Positions 1 through 9,339 of a stretch of 64,000 nt of DNA are shown here, one piece after another. The position numbers were made by a program, and so were the translations under genes. Position 1 is the first letter of the stretch, and every line of letters begins with the position of its first letter. Where the stretch lies: contig NZ_JOAN01000002.1 of NCBI RefSeq assembly GCF_000718555.1, positions 124,001 through 188,000 on the forward strand. Direction: 5' to 3'. The DNA is from Micromonospora chokoriensis (GTDB taxonomy: Bacteria; Actinomycetota; Actinomycetes; Mycobacteriales; Micromonosporaceae). Below the pieces are notes generated by a model. The model saw only the letters and a program-made list of their open reading frames with translations, was not told where the DNA came from and ran no database searches.

Positions 1-551
1 GAGCAGTCGGCAGCGGTCATCCGACCGGCCCGCATCTCCTCGGTGAAGCGCCACACGACGGTGCCCGAGCCGATGTCCTGGCCACGGAACTTGCCGTTGA
101 GCATCGGGCCGCCGGTCATCATGAGGGTCGGCAGGTCGACGCTCGCCGCTCCCATCAGCAGACCGGGCGTGGTCTTGTCACAGCCGGAGAGCAGGACCAC
201 CCCGTCGAGGGGGTTGGCGCGGACCGACTCCTCCAACTCCATCGCCAGCAGGTTGCGGTAGAGCATGGTCGTGGGTCGCATGAGCGGCTCACCCAGGCTC
301 ATCGCCGGAAACTCCAGCGGCAGGCCCCCGCTCTCCCACACGCCCCGCTTCACCGACTCGGCCAGGTCGCGTAGGTGGGCGTTGCAGGGTGTCAGCTCCG
401 ACCAGGTGGTCGCGATGCCGATCACCGGGCGACCGTCGAAGACGTCGTCCGCGAACCCCTGGTTGCGCATCCAGGACCGATGGATGAACCCGTTGCGGCC
501 TTCCGCACCGAACCACTCGCCGCTGCGCAGCGGTCGATTCGTCGTCGACAT
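1..551 (-). CDS. IlvD/Edd-family sugar-acid dehydratase (3' end outside window)
   Basis: Only the first 183 residues lie in the window. They match the N-terminal half of the IlvD/Edd dehydratases, which remove water from sugar acids using a [2Fe-2S] cluster. Two cluster-type cysteines are visible, at about residue 56 (TPCNAH) and residue 124 (SGCDKTTPG). The ATG at 551 opens with MSTTNRPLRSGEWFG. It follows two ABC permeases on the same strand after an 88-bp gap and is probably co-transcribed. With the FAH-family and semialdehyde dehydrogenase genes at 9563-12285 it would form a non-phosphorylative pentose route, so L-arabinonate or D-xylonate dehydratase is the best guess. Substrate is inferred; dihydroxy-acid dehydratase of amino-acid synthesis is less likely in this context. 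Confidence 0.85.
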   Translation of the reverse strand, partial: MSTTNRPLRSGEWFGAEGRNGFIHRSWMRNQGFADDVFDGRPVIGIATTWSELTPCNAHLRDLAESVKRGVWESGGLPLEFPAMSLGEPLMRPTTMLYRNLLAMELEESVRANPLDGVVLLSGCDKTTPGLLMGAASVDLPTLMMTGGPMLNGKFRGQDIGSGTVVWRFTEEMRAGRMTAADC

Positions 552-639
552 CAGCAGACCTTCCTGTCATTCGTCTGGCCGCGTCCTGCGCGGCGATCAA
601 TGCGCGTGTGGTGGATTGGCTGGTGGCGCGGAGCGCGGC

Positions 640-1524
640 CTACCGCAGACCGCCGACGGACAGTCCGCCGCGCCAGTGCCGTTGCAGGCTGAAGAACGCG
701 ATGATCAGTGGGAGCACGGACACCAGCGAGCCCAGGATGATGAGGCTCCACAGCGAGGTGCCTCCCGAGTTGTTCGCGGACGCGATCCCCTGCCAGAGGC
801 CGAGGCCGACGGTGACGGGGAAGAGCCGGTTGTCGGAGAGCATCGCCAGGGGCAGGAAGTAGTTGTTCCAGGACGCCACCGCCGACAGCAGCAGCACGGT
901 GACCACCGCGGGGCGCATCAGCGGAAGGGCGATCTGGAGGAACGTCCGCACCTCCCCCGCGCCGTCGACCCGTGCCGCGTCCAGGAGTTCGTCGGGCACC
1001 GCGTCGCGCGCGTACACGTGCATGAGGTAGACGCCGAACGGGTTGAGCAGCGACGGGAGGATCACCGCCCAGACCGTGTTCGTCAGGCCGAGCCGGGAGA
1101 ACATGATGAAGGTCGGGATGACCAGGGCGGTGGCGGGCACCATCAGCGCGCCGAGCACGACGGCGAAGCTGAAGCGTCGGGCGGCGAACCGGTACTTGGC
1201 GAACCCGTAGCCGGCCATCACCGCCAGGACGGTGGCGCCGACGCCGCCGGCGATCGCGTACAGCGTGGAGTTGAGGATCCACCGCAGGTAGATGCCACCG
1301 TCGTAGGTGAAGAGCTGCTTGAGGTTCCCGATGTAGTCGATCTGGTCGGTGAACCAGAGGGTGTTGCCGCCGCCGAAGAGGCCCGGTGCGTCCTTGGAGC
1401 TGTTGACGATGACCCACCAGAACGGCACGAGGAAGTAGATCACCAGGAAGCCGAGGAGGATCTGCATGGGGAGATAGCGCTGCGGCCGGCGGGTGCCGGC
1501 GCGGACGCTTGTGTGGTCGGTCAT
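640..1524 (-). CDS. Carbohydrate ABC transporter permease (MalG/CUT1 type)
   Basis: This 294-residue inner-membrane permease has about six hydrophobic segments, the first at residues 22-40. The EAA loop that contacts the ATPase is at about residues 179-200 (DELLDAARVDGAGE followed by LPL). Its ATG directly abuts the stop of the upstream permease, so the two are translationally coupled. With the lipoprotein at 2534 it forms a CUT1-type sugar importer. No ATPase gene is present here, as is common in actinomycetes, where a shared MsiK-type ATPase serves many importers. The substrate is inferred to be a pentose oligosaccharide from the neighbouring esterase and arabinofuranosidase. Confidence 0.93.
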   Translation of the reverse strand: MTDHTSVRAGTRRPQRYLPMQILLGFLVIYFLVPFWWVIVNSSKDAPGLFGGGNTLWFTDQIDYIGNLKQLFTYDGGIYLRWILNSTLYAIAGGVGATVLAVMAGYGFAKYRFAARRFSFAVVLGALMVPATALVIPTFIMFSRLGLTNTVWAVILPSLLNPFGVYLMHVYARDAVPDELLDAARVDGAGEVRTFLQIALPLMRPAVVTVLLLSAVASWNNYFLPLAMLSDNRLFPVTVGLGLWQGIASANNSGGTSLWSLIILGSLVSVLPLIIAFFSLQRHWRGGLSVGGLR

Positions 1525-2466
1525 CTACAGGAAGCTCCTCCGCTTGCGGGTGAAGAACAGGAAGGCGTACACGCAGATGAACACGATGCCGCCGAGGGCG
1601 AAGGAGATCGCCGATCCGTAGTTGAAGTTGGCCAGCGAGAACGCCTGTTGGTAGGCGTACATGTTGGGGGTGAAGTCCGTCCCGATGGTGCCCGCGGCGA
1701 GGTATCGCAGGATCTGCGGTTCGTTGAAGAACTGCAGGGTGCCGATGAGCGAGAAGACCAGGATCAGGATCAGCGCCGGCGCGATCAGCGGAATCTTGAT
1801 CCGCGTCGCGATCTGCCATCGCCCGGCACCGTCCATCCGGGCCGCCTCGTAGAGCGTCGGGTCGACGCCCTGCAACGCCGCGTACAAGATGATCATGTAG
1901 TAGCCGGCCCACTGCCAGGTGACGACGTTGAGCAGCCCGTAGAAGATCAGGTCGCTGCTCAGGAAGTCGGGTGCGGTGGCGCCGAACAGCCCGAAGATGT
2001 CGGTGAGCGGGCCGAAGCCCTTGCTGTAGAGGAACCCCCACATGACCGCCCCGATGACGGTGGGGATCGCGTACGGAAGAAAGATCATGAGGCGGGAGAA
2101 ACGGGCGAACAGGGTGGTCACCGCGTCCAGAATGAGGGCCAGCGCCAGCGCGATGAGGATCTGCAGCGGGATCGAGACGAGCGAGAAGCGGAGGACGAAC
2201 CACACCCCAGACAGGAAGCTCGGGTCGGTGAACGCCTTCACGTAGTTGTCGAAGAGGACGAAGCTGGTGCCCCCGATCAGCTTCTTCTGAAAGAGACTGA
2301 GGTAGAGCGCGTACCCCAGCGGCGCGATGAGGAACGCCAGGAAGACGACCCCGAATGGCCCGACGAAGAGCCACCCCATCAGGTGCTCGCGCAGGTGCAC
2401 CTTGCCACGGATCTTGCGCTTCTCATGCTGAGTACGCGGTGCGCGCTTCTCGGTCAGGAGTGTCAT
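1525..2466 (-). CDS. Carbohydrate ABC transporter permease (MalF/CUT1 type)
   Basis: This 313-residue permease has an N-terminal cytoplasmic basic stretch, a first membrane helix at about residues 32-58, and an EAA loop at about residues 205-228 (LYEAARMDGAGRW). I chose the ATG at 2466 (MTLLTEKRAP) because a GGAG lies just upstream and because the longer reading frame adds 56 residues that read like the untranslated region after the binding-protein gene. It sits 67 bp downstream of the solute-binding lipoprotein and is joined end to start with the second permease, giving the usual binding protein-MalF-MalG order. Confidence 0.93.
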   Translation of the reverse strand: MTLLTEKRAPRTQHEKRKIRGKVHLREHLMGWLFVGPFGVVFLAFLIAPLGYALYLSLFQKKLIGGTSFVLFDNYVKAFTDPSFLSGVWFVLRFSLVSIPLQILIALALALILDAVTTLFARFSRLMIFLPYAIPTVIGAVMWGFLYSKGFGPLTDIFGLFGATAPDFLSSDLIFYGLLNVVTWQWAGYYMIILYAALQGVDPTLYEAARMDGAGRWQIATRIKIPLIAPALILILVFSLIGTLQFFNEPQILRYLAAGTIGTDFTPNMYAYQQAFSLANFNYGSAISFALGGIVFICVYAFLFFTRKRRSFL

Positions 2467-2533
2467 CTTGGTCTCCGGGACGTGGACGCTGAGGGTGCAG
2501 GGTGGGCCGGCCCTGGCCGGCCCACCCGTCCGG

Positions 2534-3874
2534 TCACTGAACGGTGAAGCCTTGTTCCTTGGCGTACTTCGCCACGTCCTCCTGGAGCCGGTCGGCAGCC
2601 TGCGAGCCGGTGATGGAGCCCTTGATGACCTCACTGACCTGCTTCGTCATGGCGTCGAGGTAGTACTGACCGAAGGGGGCGTAGGCGACGCCCTTGTAGG
2701 CGTCGGCGGCGGGGAGGTAGACCTCCTTGTTCGCCTGCTGGCCGTCGAAGAACGCCACCTTCAGGTCGACGAACGCGGGGTCCTTGAGCGCCGTGAGGTT
2801 CAGCGGGAAGATGATCTGGTTGGTCCAGCCGTCGGTGAGTGACTCCTTGTCGGCGTAGAGCCCGTAGGCGACCTTCGCCGCCAACTCCGGCTTCTTGGCC
2901 TGCTTGGTCACCGAGAAGGCCGACCCACCCCAGTTGACCTGCACCGGGTTGGCCGGATCCCACTGAGGCAGCGGCGCGACCGCAAACTTGCCGGTGTCCT
3001 GGCCCTTGCCGACGCCCGCGCCGGTGAGGTAGCCGGGTGCCCACGCCGCCGAGATGTACGTCGCGTAGTTGCCGTTGATCACGCCGGAGATGTACTCCGG
3101 GGTGAACTGGTCCTGCGTGCCGACCAGGCCCTTCTTGGCGAGGCCGCCCCAGTAGTCCAGCACGTCCTTGGACGCCTGGTCGTTGAGCTTCACGCCGATG
3201 GACTTCGGCTGCGCCGGGTCGTAGGTGAAGGGCGAGGCGCCCTTCTGGATCTGCAGCGCCATCAGGACCGCCGGGACGTTCGCGCCGAGGTCCCCGAAGA
3301 GCGGGCCGCCGGCGTCCTTCACCTTCTGCGCGGCCTGCTCGTACTCGGCCCAGGTCTTCGGCGGAGTGATCTTGTACTTGTCGAAGATGTCCTTCCGATA
3401 GATCATGCCCATCGGTCCACCGTCGACCGGGACGCCGTAGACCTTGTCGCCGACCGACACGTCCTTCCAAGCGCCCTCGCCGTAGTTGGCCTTGACCGCG
3501 TCGTAGCCGTACTGCTTGATGTCGACCAGCGCACCCTGGATCTGGAAGGTCGGGATCCGGTCCGCCTCGACCATGATCACATCAGGCGCGCCGGTGCCCG
3601 CCGAGATAGCGGTCTGGAACTTGTCGTACTCGTCGCCGCCCTGGCCGACGTTGGTCCAGCAGACCTGCACGTCGTCGTGCTGCTTGTTGAAGTTGTCGAC
3701 GACGAGCTGGGTGTTGGGGTACCAGCCCCACATCGTCACGACCGGCACGTTCTGCTTGGTGATGGTGTTCGTGCAGTTGCTCGCGTCGCTGCCGCCCCCG
3801 TCCGAGGAGCAGGCGACGAGGCCGCTCCCGGCCGCGAGCATGGCTACCGTGGCGAGTATTCGTCTTCTCTTCAT
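2534..3874 (-). CDS. Sugar ABC transporter substrate-binding lipoprotein
   Basis: This 446-residue family 1 extracellular solute-binding protein starts with a basic n-region and hydrophobic core ending in the lipobox GLVAC, so Cys22 should be lipidated and the protein held on the outer face of the membrane. The body shows the family pattern VVTMWGWYPN near the N-terminus and GAPDVIMVEAD about residue 97. A GAAGGGAA ribosome site precedes the ATG at 3874. It heads the transporter genes and lies 102 bp downstream of the secreted esterase on the same strand. It should capture the oligosaccharides released by the esterase and arabinofuranosidase; the exact ligand cannot be read from sequence. Confidence 0.93.
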   Translation of the reverse strand: MKRRRILATVAMLAAGSGLVACSSDGGGSDASNCTNTITKQNVPVVTMWGWYPNTQLVVDNFNKQHDDVQVCWTNVGQGGDEYDKFQTAISAGTGAPDVIMVEADRIPTFQIQGALVDIKQYGYDAVKANYGEGAWKDVSVGDKVYGVPVDGGPMGMIYRKDIFDKYKITPPKTWAEYEQAAQKVKDAGGPLFGDLGANVPAVLMALQIQKGASPFTYDPAQPKSIGVKLNDQASKDVLDYWGGLAKKGLVGTQDQFTPEYISGVINGNYATYISAAWAPGYLTGAGVGKGQDTGKFAVAPLPQWDPANPVQVNWGGSAFSVTKQAKKPELAAKVAYGLYADKESLTDGWTNQIIFPLNLTALKDPAFVDLKVAFFDGQQANKEVYLPAADAYKGVAYAPFGQYYLDAMTKQVSEVIKGSITGSQAADRLQEDVAKYAKEQGFTVQ

Positions 3875-3976
3875 TGAGATGGTTCCCTTCGGGATCGCGA
3901 TGCGCGGGCATCCATGCGCCGGCGGGCGCCACCGGGGCAGGTGGCCCGGCCCCGGTGGCGTCGCCTGGAAAGGCTC

Positions 3977-6151
3977 CTAGCGCTTGAACAGACGGGGCGC
4001 CAGGTCGATGAGGTTCTTCTGCCACACGTCCCAGCCGTGCGGCCCGGGGGTGACCCCGTCGAACTCGTAGCGGATACCGAGGTTGTTCAACGTGGTCAGC
4101 GATGCCATGAAGCTCGGGTACACGAAGTCGGTCTGGTCACCGACGTACAGGCGCAGCATCTTGGTGCCGTTGTTGATCGCCTCGACGTCTACGCCGGTGC
4201 CGCTGCCGAACCCGGCCGAGAAGGCCGCGACGTAGGCGAACTCGCCCGGGTACGCCCGCAGCACCCCGAACGACTGCCCGCCGCCCATCGACAGGCCGGC
4301 GAGGGCCTGCTGCGACGGATCGCTGGAGATGTGGTAGCGGGCACGGGCCGTCGGAACGATGTTCTCCCGCAGTTCCCTGTTGAAGTTCGACGAGTTGCCG
4401 TTACCCATCACGACGACCATCGGCGTGAGGTCGCCGTCGAGGAACTGGTGGTCGAGGATCTGCTTGGCGCGTCCCATCTCGACCCAGTCGGTGTAGTTCT
4501 GGCCACCGCCGTGCTGAAGGTAGAGGACGGGGTACGGCTGCGTCCGACTCGGGTCGTACCCGGGTGGGGTCCACACCAGCGCGGTGCGGTCCTGGCCGGC
4601 GACCGTACTGGGATAGGTCATGCTCTCGACCTTCCCACCGCGACCGGCGGGCACGTCCGACAGCAGTCGGGCACCAGGGCCCGGGATGAAGAAGGTGCTC
4701 CACATCGGTTCGGTGGTCACCTTCGTCGGGTTGGAGGTGTCCTTGACCGCGACCCGGTCCACGATCAGCCGGTAGTAGTAGAACCAGGGCTTCAGCGGGC
4801 CCACGGTCGCCCACCACCGGTCGCCGTCGCGGGTCAGCGGCAGGCGCAGCCAGCTGCCGCCCGGCGCCACGTTCGCCCAGACCGTGACGTGCTGAGCGTC
4901 CTTGAAGTCCGTGGTGGTCTCGAAGGTGACGAACCCGTCCTCGGTGACGAAGGGCGTCGGGGTGGTGCCGGCCGGCGGCGGGGTGAACTCCCCCTTCAGC
5001 TGCTTGTGGCCCGGGCTCGGCCCGTGGTCCGACGCGTGACCGAACAGCCGCGGCAGGAAGTCGACGAGGTTCTCCTGCCAGGTGTCCCAGTTCGCGCCGC
5101 CGTCCGGGTTGACCCCGTCGGATTCGAACCGGACATCGGCTCGGCCCAACGCCTTGGTCAGCCGGTAGGTGGCGTTGTGCGCCGGATCGGTCACGTTGCC
5201 GGTGTAGAGGCGCAGCACCTTGATGGTGCGGTTGATCTCCTTGGCGTGCCTCCGGTCGATCTCCGGGGCCGACGTGCCCGAGAACCAGCCGACGTAGCCG
5301 AACTGAGCCGGCTTGGCCAGCGCGGCCTTCACCGCCAACGTGGCGCCGTCGGACACGCCCGCGATCGCCTGGTTCGCCGGATCGCGCAGGACCCGGTAGC
5401 GGTCGGCGACCGCCTTCCGGAGGTCCTTCAGGTCCTTGTCGTCCGAGCCGTCGCTGATCACCACGACCATCGGCTTGGTGGCGCGTGCGGCCGAGAGGTT
5501 GTCGAGGATCTGCTTGGCTCGGCCGAGATCGAGCCAGTCGGTGGCCGCGGCACTCGCACCCGACTGCAGGTAGAGCGTCGGGTAACCCTTGGGACCCTTG
5601 GCGGCGTAACCCGGTGGCGTCCAGACCAGGGCGGAGCGCTGAGCGTTCTTGGTCCGGTAGGCCAGCGTCTCGATCTTTCCGCTGGTGCCGGCTGGCGCGT
5701 CGACAAGCCACCGGGCCGAGTCACCAGCGACGAGGAACGTGCTCAGGAGCGGGTTGGACGCGACACTTGTGCTGTTCGTCGGGTCCTTGATGGTCAAGGT
5801 GTCGTCGGCGGTGAGCTGGTAGCGGTATAGCCCCGGCTCTAGCGCGCCGAGAACACCCGACCACACGTCACCCCGTCGGGTCAGGCCAAACTCCGCCCAG
5901 CTGGCGGACGGACCGAAGTTGCCCTCGACGACGACCTGCGAGACGGTGCCCAGGTGTTCCTGGACGTACGCGGCCGGGACGGCGAACGAGGCGTAACGGT
6001 CTGCGGAGACGTCCAGCCACGGCGTGTCCGCCGCCGCCGGTTGCGGCGCGAGCAGGGCCGCCGCCATTGCGATGACTCCAGCGGTGAACGCCGCCGAGAG
6101 TCGGCGTACGCCAAGACGGCGTAAGCGCCCGTGATACTGTTCCGTTCTCAC
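3977..6151 (-). CDS. Secreted tandem esterase (two Fes/esterase-D domains, N-terminal one degenerate)
   Basis: The 724-residue protein starts at GTG 6151 behind AAAGGAG and has a signal peptide ending near PAAADTP (about residue 42). It holds two copies of an Ig-like E-set domain followed by an alpha/beta-hydrolase esterase, spanning about 45-371 and 400-724. The C-terminal copy has an oxyanion loop HGGG (547-550), nucleophile Ser621 in GLSMGG and His705 in GPHGWDVW. In the N-terminal copy the corresponding sites are SGAS (197-200), Ser267 in GVSDG, and Ala353 in place of the histidine, so it is probably inactive. The family includes feruloyl and acetyl-xylan esterases and enterochelin esterases. 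Beside an arabinofuranosidase and sugar importer, removal of ester groups from arabinoxylan is the likely role. Confidence 0.85.
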   Translation of the reverse strand: MRTEQYHGRLRRLGVRRLSAAFTAGVIAMAAALLAPQPAAADTPWLDVSADRYASFAVPAAYVQEHLGTVSQVVVEGNFGPSASWAEFGLTRRGDVWSGVLGALEPGLYRYQLTADDTLTIKDPTNSTSVASNPLLSTFLVAGDSARWLVDAPAGTSGKIETLAYRTKNAQRSALVWTPPGYAAKGPKGYPTLYLQSGASAAATDWLDLGRAKQILDNLSAARATKPMVVVISDGSDDKDLKDLRKAVADRYRVLRDPANQAIAGVSDGATLAVKAALAKPAQFGYVGWFSGTSAPEIDRRHAKEINRTIKVLRLYTGNVTDPAHNATYRLTKALGRADVRFESDGVNPDGGANWDTWQENLVDFLPRLFGHASDHGPSPGHKQLKGEFTPPPAGTTPTPFVTEDGFVTFETTTDFKDAQHVTVWANVAPGGSWLRLPLTRDGDRWWATVGPLKPWFYYYRLIVDRVAVKDTSNPTKVTTEPMWSTFFIPGPGARLLSDVPAGRGGKVESMTYPSTVAGQDRTALVWTPPGYDPSRTQPYPVLYLQHGGGQNYTDWVEMGRAKQILDHQFLDGDLTPMVVVMGNGNSSNFNRELRENIVPTARARYHISSDPSQQALAGLSMGGGQSFGVLRAYPGEFAYVAAFSAGFGSGTGVDVEAINNGTKMLRLYVGDQTDFVYPSFMASLTTLNNLGIRYEFDGVTPGPHGWDVWQKNLIDLAPRLFKR

Positions 6152-6256
6152 GCTCCACTCCTTTCCTGTGCCGGCAGCGGATGCGACCCGACTGACCGGC
6201 TCAACTCATCGGTGGATCTCGCCGTGCGTGGTGGGTGCACCTCCTCCAGGCTCTTG

Positions 6257-7279
6257 TCATGGTCGTGGCGCGCTCGTCGGTGGTGCGGTCGAGCCGCGGA
6301 CCACGAGGCTGGTCGGGAGCACGATCTGGTTCGGCTCGTCCCACTCGCCGGTCACCAGTGACTTCAGCATCCGCGCGGCTTCGTACCCGAGCTGATACAT
6401 CGACTGGTCCACGGTGGTCAGACCCGGCTCGGTCAACGCCGACTCCGGGATGTTGTCGAACCCGACGACGGAGAGGTCCCCCGGCACGGAGAACCCCAAC
6501 TCCCTGGCGACCTCCAGGACCTTGAGGGCCATCCCGTCGCTCGCCGCGAAGATCGCTGATGGCGGGTCTGGTCGTTGCAGCAGAACGCGTGCCAGTGGAG
6601 CGGCCGACTCGGGGTTGAAATCACCTCTGCCGATCAGCGTCGGGTCGACCGGGACGCCGGCGTCGGTAAGCGCGGCCCGGTATCCCTCCTCCCGGGACCA
6701 GGCCGAGGCCAGGCTGTCGCGGCCCGCGATGAACCCGATGCGCCGATGACCCAGGCCGAGCAGGTGCTCGACCGCGGTGGTGGCGCCCGTGAGGTTGTCG
6801 GCCATCACCGAAGGTGCCGTCGAGCCCCGCACCGGGTCGATGGCCACGACCGGCGTCCGGCTCCGGACCTCACCCCACGGCGTGACGACGATGCACCCGT
6901 CGGTGAGGGTGCCCGACAGGCGGGTCAGGTGCCGCTGCTCCCAACCCTCCGAATACGACCCGTAGAGGTCGCTGTTGGCGTAGATGATCAGGTCGAAGCC
7001 CGAGCGGCTCAGCGCCTTCATCACGCCCTTGAGCACCTCTGCCGTGTACGACTGGAAGCTGTGCGCCACGAGGCCCAGAACATTGGTGCGGCTGCGCCGA
7101 AGACTTGACGCCACCAGGCTCGACTCGTAGCCGAGCTGCTCGATGGCGGTACGCACCTGAGCGATCGTGCGGGCGCTGACGCCGTAATGCCCGTTGACCA
7201 CGCGCGAGACGGTGGCGGTGGAAACGCCGGCGACTCGGGCGACATCACTCATTGTTACCGGCGCATTGACTTCAATCAT
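6257..7279 (-). CDS. LacI-family transcriptional regulator
   Basis: The 340-residue protein has a LacI helix-turn-helix at residues 10-30 ([20 protein letters not shown]), a hinge helix near [11 protein letters not shown], and a periplasmic-binding-protein-like effector domain. I chose the ATG at 7279, which has AGAGAGAG upstream, over an in-frame TTG at 7300. It is divergent from the GH51 gene and first in the minus-strand run that continues into the esterase and transporter. A 13-bp operator-like motif lies just upstream of its start and is repeated upstream of the GH51 gene. It is therefore probably a local repressor of arabinan or xylan utilisation that responds to a pentose sugar (inference). 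Confidence 0.92.
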   Translation of the reverse strand: MIEVNAPVTMSDVARVAGVSTATVSRVVNGHYGVSARTIAQVRTAIEQLGYESSLVASSLRRSRTNVLGLVAHSFQSYTAEVLKGVMKALSRSGFDLIIYANSDLYGSYSEGWEQRHLTRLSGTLTDGCIVVTPWGEVRSRTPVVAIDPVRGSTAPSVMADNLTGATTAVEHLLGLGHRRIGFIAGRDSLASAWSREEGYRAALTDAGVPVDPTLIGRGDFNPESAAPLARVLLQRPDPPSAIFAASDGMALKVLEVARELGFSVPGDLSVVGFDNIPESALTEPGLTTVDQSMYQLGYEAARMLKSLVTGEWDEPNQIVLPTSLVVRGSTAPPTSAPRP

Positions 7280-7305
7280 GGCGCTCTCTCTGGACTGCAA
7301 TCGTT

Positions 7306-7318
7306 ATCGGTTACGTTT
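7306..7318. promoter_or_regulatory. Putative LacI operator, regulator-proximal copy
   Basis: The motif ATCGGTTACGTTT lies 27 bp upstream of the LacI start and differs by one base from the motif at 7631-7643. It fits the AACGTT-centred operators common for actinobacterial LacI proteins. Binding here would allow autorepression. The remaining intergenic DNA between the regulator and GH51 (7280-7769) contains no convincing gene. Confidence 0.5.
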
Positions 7319-7630
7319 CCAGGATGTTGCCAACGTAACTTACGACGATTACGAGCACAAGACCTCTTCGCCCTTGCCCGACAGCCGTTAAGAAGGTCCC
7401 AACTGGATGTTGGTAAGGGCGCGACGAACCCTCAGTTGCCGTCGCGGTGAACGCGATCGGCGAACCATTCCACCCGCAGGTGAACGATCACAGCTGCCGA
7501 AACTTCGGCGCTTCCGGCAAGGACCCAGGGCGCCCTGGCCGCGCGCCGTGGACGACGGGCCGGGACACGGTGGGCGGCCGTCCCAGCCATCCACATTGAT
7601 CCAGGTGCCGTGTTCCCTTACGCAAACGTA

Positions 7631-7643
7631 ATCGGTAACGTTT
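7631..7643. promoter_or_regulatory. Putative LacI operator, GH51-proximal copy
   Basis: ATCGGTAACGTTT contains the palindrome AACGTT and matches the 7306-7318 motif in 12 of 13 positions. Its context CGTAATCGGTAACGTTTAC is a shifted inverted repeat (GTAA...TTAC). It lies 126 bp upstream of the GH51 start, and a further partial match (ACAACGTAATC) follows at about 7654. It probably lets the LacI protein control the GH51 promoter. Confidence 0.5.
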
Positions 7644-7769
7644 ACATAGATCGACAACGTAATCCAAGACGATCACGTTGTCCAGAGCTCGCACCGCCCC
7701 CACCCCCCTGGAGTCCCGGCGCTGGGTAGAGATCTCGGCGTCGGACCCTGCCCGAAGGAGCCAGCCCTG

Positions 7770-9293
7770 ATGCACACGGCCCGCCTGACCCTTGACCCCC
7801 GCCGACGCGTCGCGCCGGTGCCGCGCCGGCTCTTCGGCTCGTTCGTCGAGCACCTGGGTCGCTGCGTCTACACCGGAATCTACGAGCCGGGGCACCCGAG
7901 CGCCGACGCGGACGGCTTCCGGGCCGACGTCCTCGCGCTCGTGCGCGAGCTGGGCGTCACCACGGTCCGCTACCCGGGCGGCAACTTCGTCTCCTCCTAC
8001 CGCTGGGAGGACGGCGTCGGCCCGGTCGACAAACGACCGGCCAGGCTCGATCTGGCCTGGCACAGCCTGGAGACCAACGCGTTCGGGCTCGACGAGTTCA
8101 TGCGCTGGGTCGGCAAGGCGGGCGTGGACCCGATCATGGCGGTCAACCTCGGCACCCGTGGCACCGCCGAGGCCGTCGACCTGCTCGAATACGCCAATCA
8201 CCGCGGTGGGAGTCACCTCGCCGACCAGCGCCGCGCCAACGGCGCGGGCGACCCGTACGGGATCAAGCTGTGGTGCCTGGGCAACGAGATGGACGGCCCG
8301 TGGCAGGTGGGCCAGCGCAGCGCTACCGAGTACGGGCGTCTCGCCGCGCAGACCGCGAAGGCCATGCGCCGCTTCGACCCTGACCTCGAACTCGTCGCCT
8401 GCGGCTCGTCGCACCTCGGTATGCCGACCTTCGGCAGCTGGGAACGCGACGTGCTGACCGAGGCGTACGACGACGTCGACCTGATCTCGCTGCACGCCTA
8501 CTACCAGCCGGTCGACGACGACCTGCCCAGCTTCCTCGCCTCGGCCGAGGACATGGACCGCTACATCGACGCCGTCACCGCCATCGCCGACTCGGTCGGA
8601 GCGATCCGCCGGTCCACCAAGAAGATCATGATCGCGTTCGACGAGTGGAACGTCTGGTACCAGTCCGCCGCCCCGTCGACGCCGCCGAGCGGCGAGGACT
8701 GGCCGGTCGCACCGCCGCTGCTGGAGGATCACTACAGCGTGGCCGACGCGGTCGTCGTCGGCGGTCTACTCATCAGCCTGCTACGGCACAGCGACCGGGT
8801 GACCGCGGCCTGCCAGGCACAACTGGTAAACGTCATCGCCCCGATCATGACCGAGCCGGGCGGCCCGGCCTGGCGTCAGACCATCTTCCACCCCTTCGCC
8901 CGCACGGCCCGGCACGCCCAGGGCACCGTGCTGGACGTGCTGCGCCACGGCAGCACGACGACCACCGACCGCTACGGCGAGATCGACGCCGTCGACGCGG
9001 TCTCCACCTGGGACGAGAGCACCGGCGAGATGACGGTCTTCCTCGTCAACCGGGTCGTCGACACCCCGGCCGAGGTGACCGTCGACGTCAGCGGCGCCCG
9101 GCTGGCCGGCGTCATCGAGTGCGTCACCGTCGGCGGCACCGACCTGCACGCCAAGAACACCGCCGACGGGCCGGACCAGGCCGAGCCACGCCCCAACGGC
9201 ACGGCACAGGCCGCGGACGCCAGCGTCCAACTGACGCTTCCGCCCGCGTCCTGGACCATGCTGCGGCTTCGGGCCACCGACGTGACCCCGTAA
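7770..9293 (+). CDS. Intracellular alpha-L-arabinofuranosidase, GH51
   Basis: The 507-residue protein lacks a signal peptide and has the full GH51 layout: a TIM barrel with acid/base Glu173 (CLGNEMDG) and nucleophile Glu292 (AFDEWNVWY), then a beta-sandwich domain. VRYPGGNF at about 66-73 and GSFVEHLG near residue 24 are also family signatures. GAAGGAG stands 9 bp before the ATG. The enzyme releases terminal arabinofuranose from imported arabino-oligosaccharides. It is divergent from the LacI gene and carries a LacI-type motif in its upstream region, so induction with the transporter is likely. Confidence 0.95.
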   Translation: MHTARLTLDPRRRVAPVPRRLFGSFVEHLGRCVYTGIYEPGHPSADADGFRADVLALVRELGVTTVRYPGGNFVSSYRWEDGVGPVDKRPARLDLAWHSLETNAFGLDEFMRWVGKAGVDPIMAVNLGTRGTAEAVDLLEYANHRGGSHLADQRRANGAGDPYGIKLWCLGNEMDGPWQVGQRSATEYGRLAAQTAKAMRRFDPDLELVACGSSHLGMPTFGSWERDVLTEAYDDVDLISLHAYYQPVDDDLPSFLASAEDMDRYIDAVTAIADSVGAIRRSTKKIMIAFDEWNVWYQSAAPSTPPSGEDWPVAPPLLEDHYSVADAVVVGGLLISLLRHSDRVTAACQAQLVNVIAPIMTEPGGPAWRQTIFHPFARTARHAQGTVLDVLRHGSTTTTDRYGEIDAVDAVSTWDESTGEMTVFLVNRVVDTPAEVTVDVSGARLAGVIECVTVGGTDLHAKNTADGPDQAEPRPNGTAQAADASVQLTLPPASWTMLRLRATDVTP

Positions 9294-9298
9294 GCGCC

Positions 9299-9339
9299 CC
9301 GGCCGCGCAACCCTGGCTTCACCGGGGGTGCGCGGCCGG
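9299..9339. terminator. Hairpin terminator after GH51 gene
   Basis: The arms CCGGCCGCGCA and TGCGCGGCCGG pair perfectly over 11 bp around a 19-base loop, 6 bp after the GH51 stop codon. There is no T-run, as is usual in high-GC actinomycetes. The following stretch to 9562 shows no convincing gene. Confidence 0.7.

Noticed and set aside
265..2547. Plus-strand open frame of 760 codons opposite the ABC permeases
   Set aside because: It is Arg/Glu/Asp-rich with no domain and lies antisense to clear permease genes; an artefact of high GC.
3914..5830. Plus-strand 638-codon open frame opposite the esterase
   Set aside because: Composition is typical of an antisense shadow, and the minus strand encodes a recognisable tandem esterase.
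6257..7300. LacI start at TTG 7300
   Set aside because: ATG 7279 has a purine-rich ribosome site and gives the normal short N-terminus before the helix-turn-helix.
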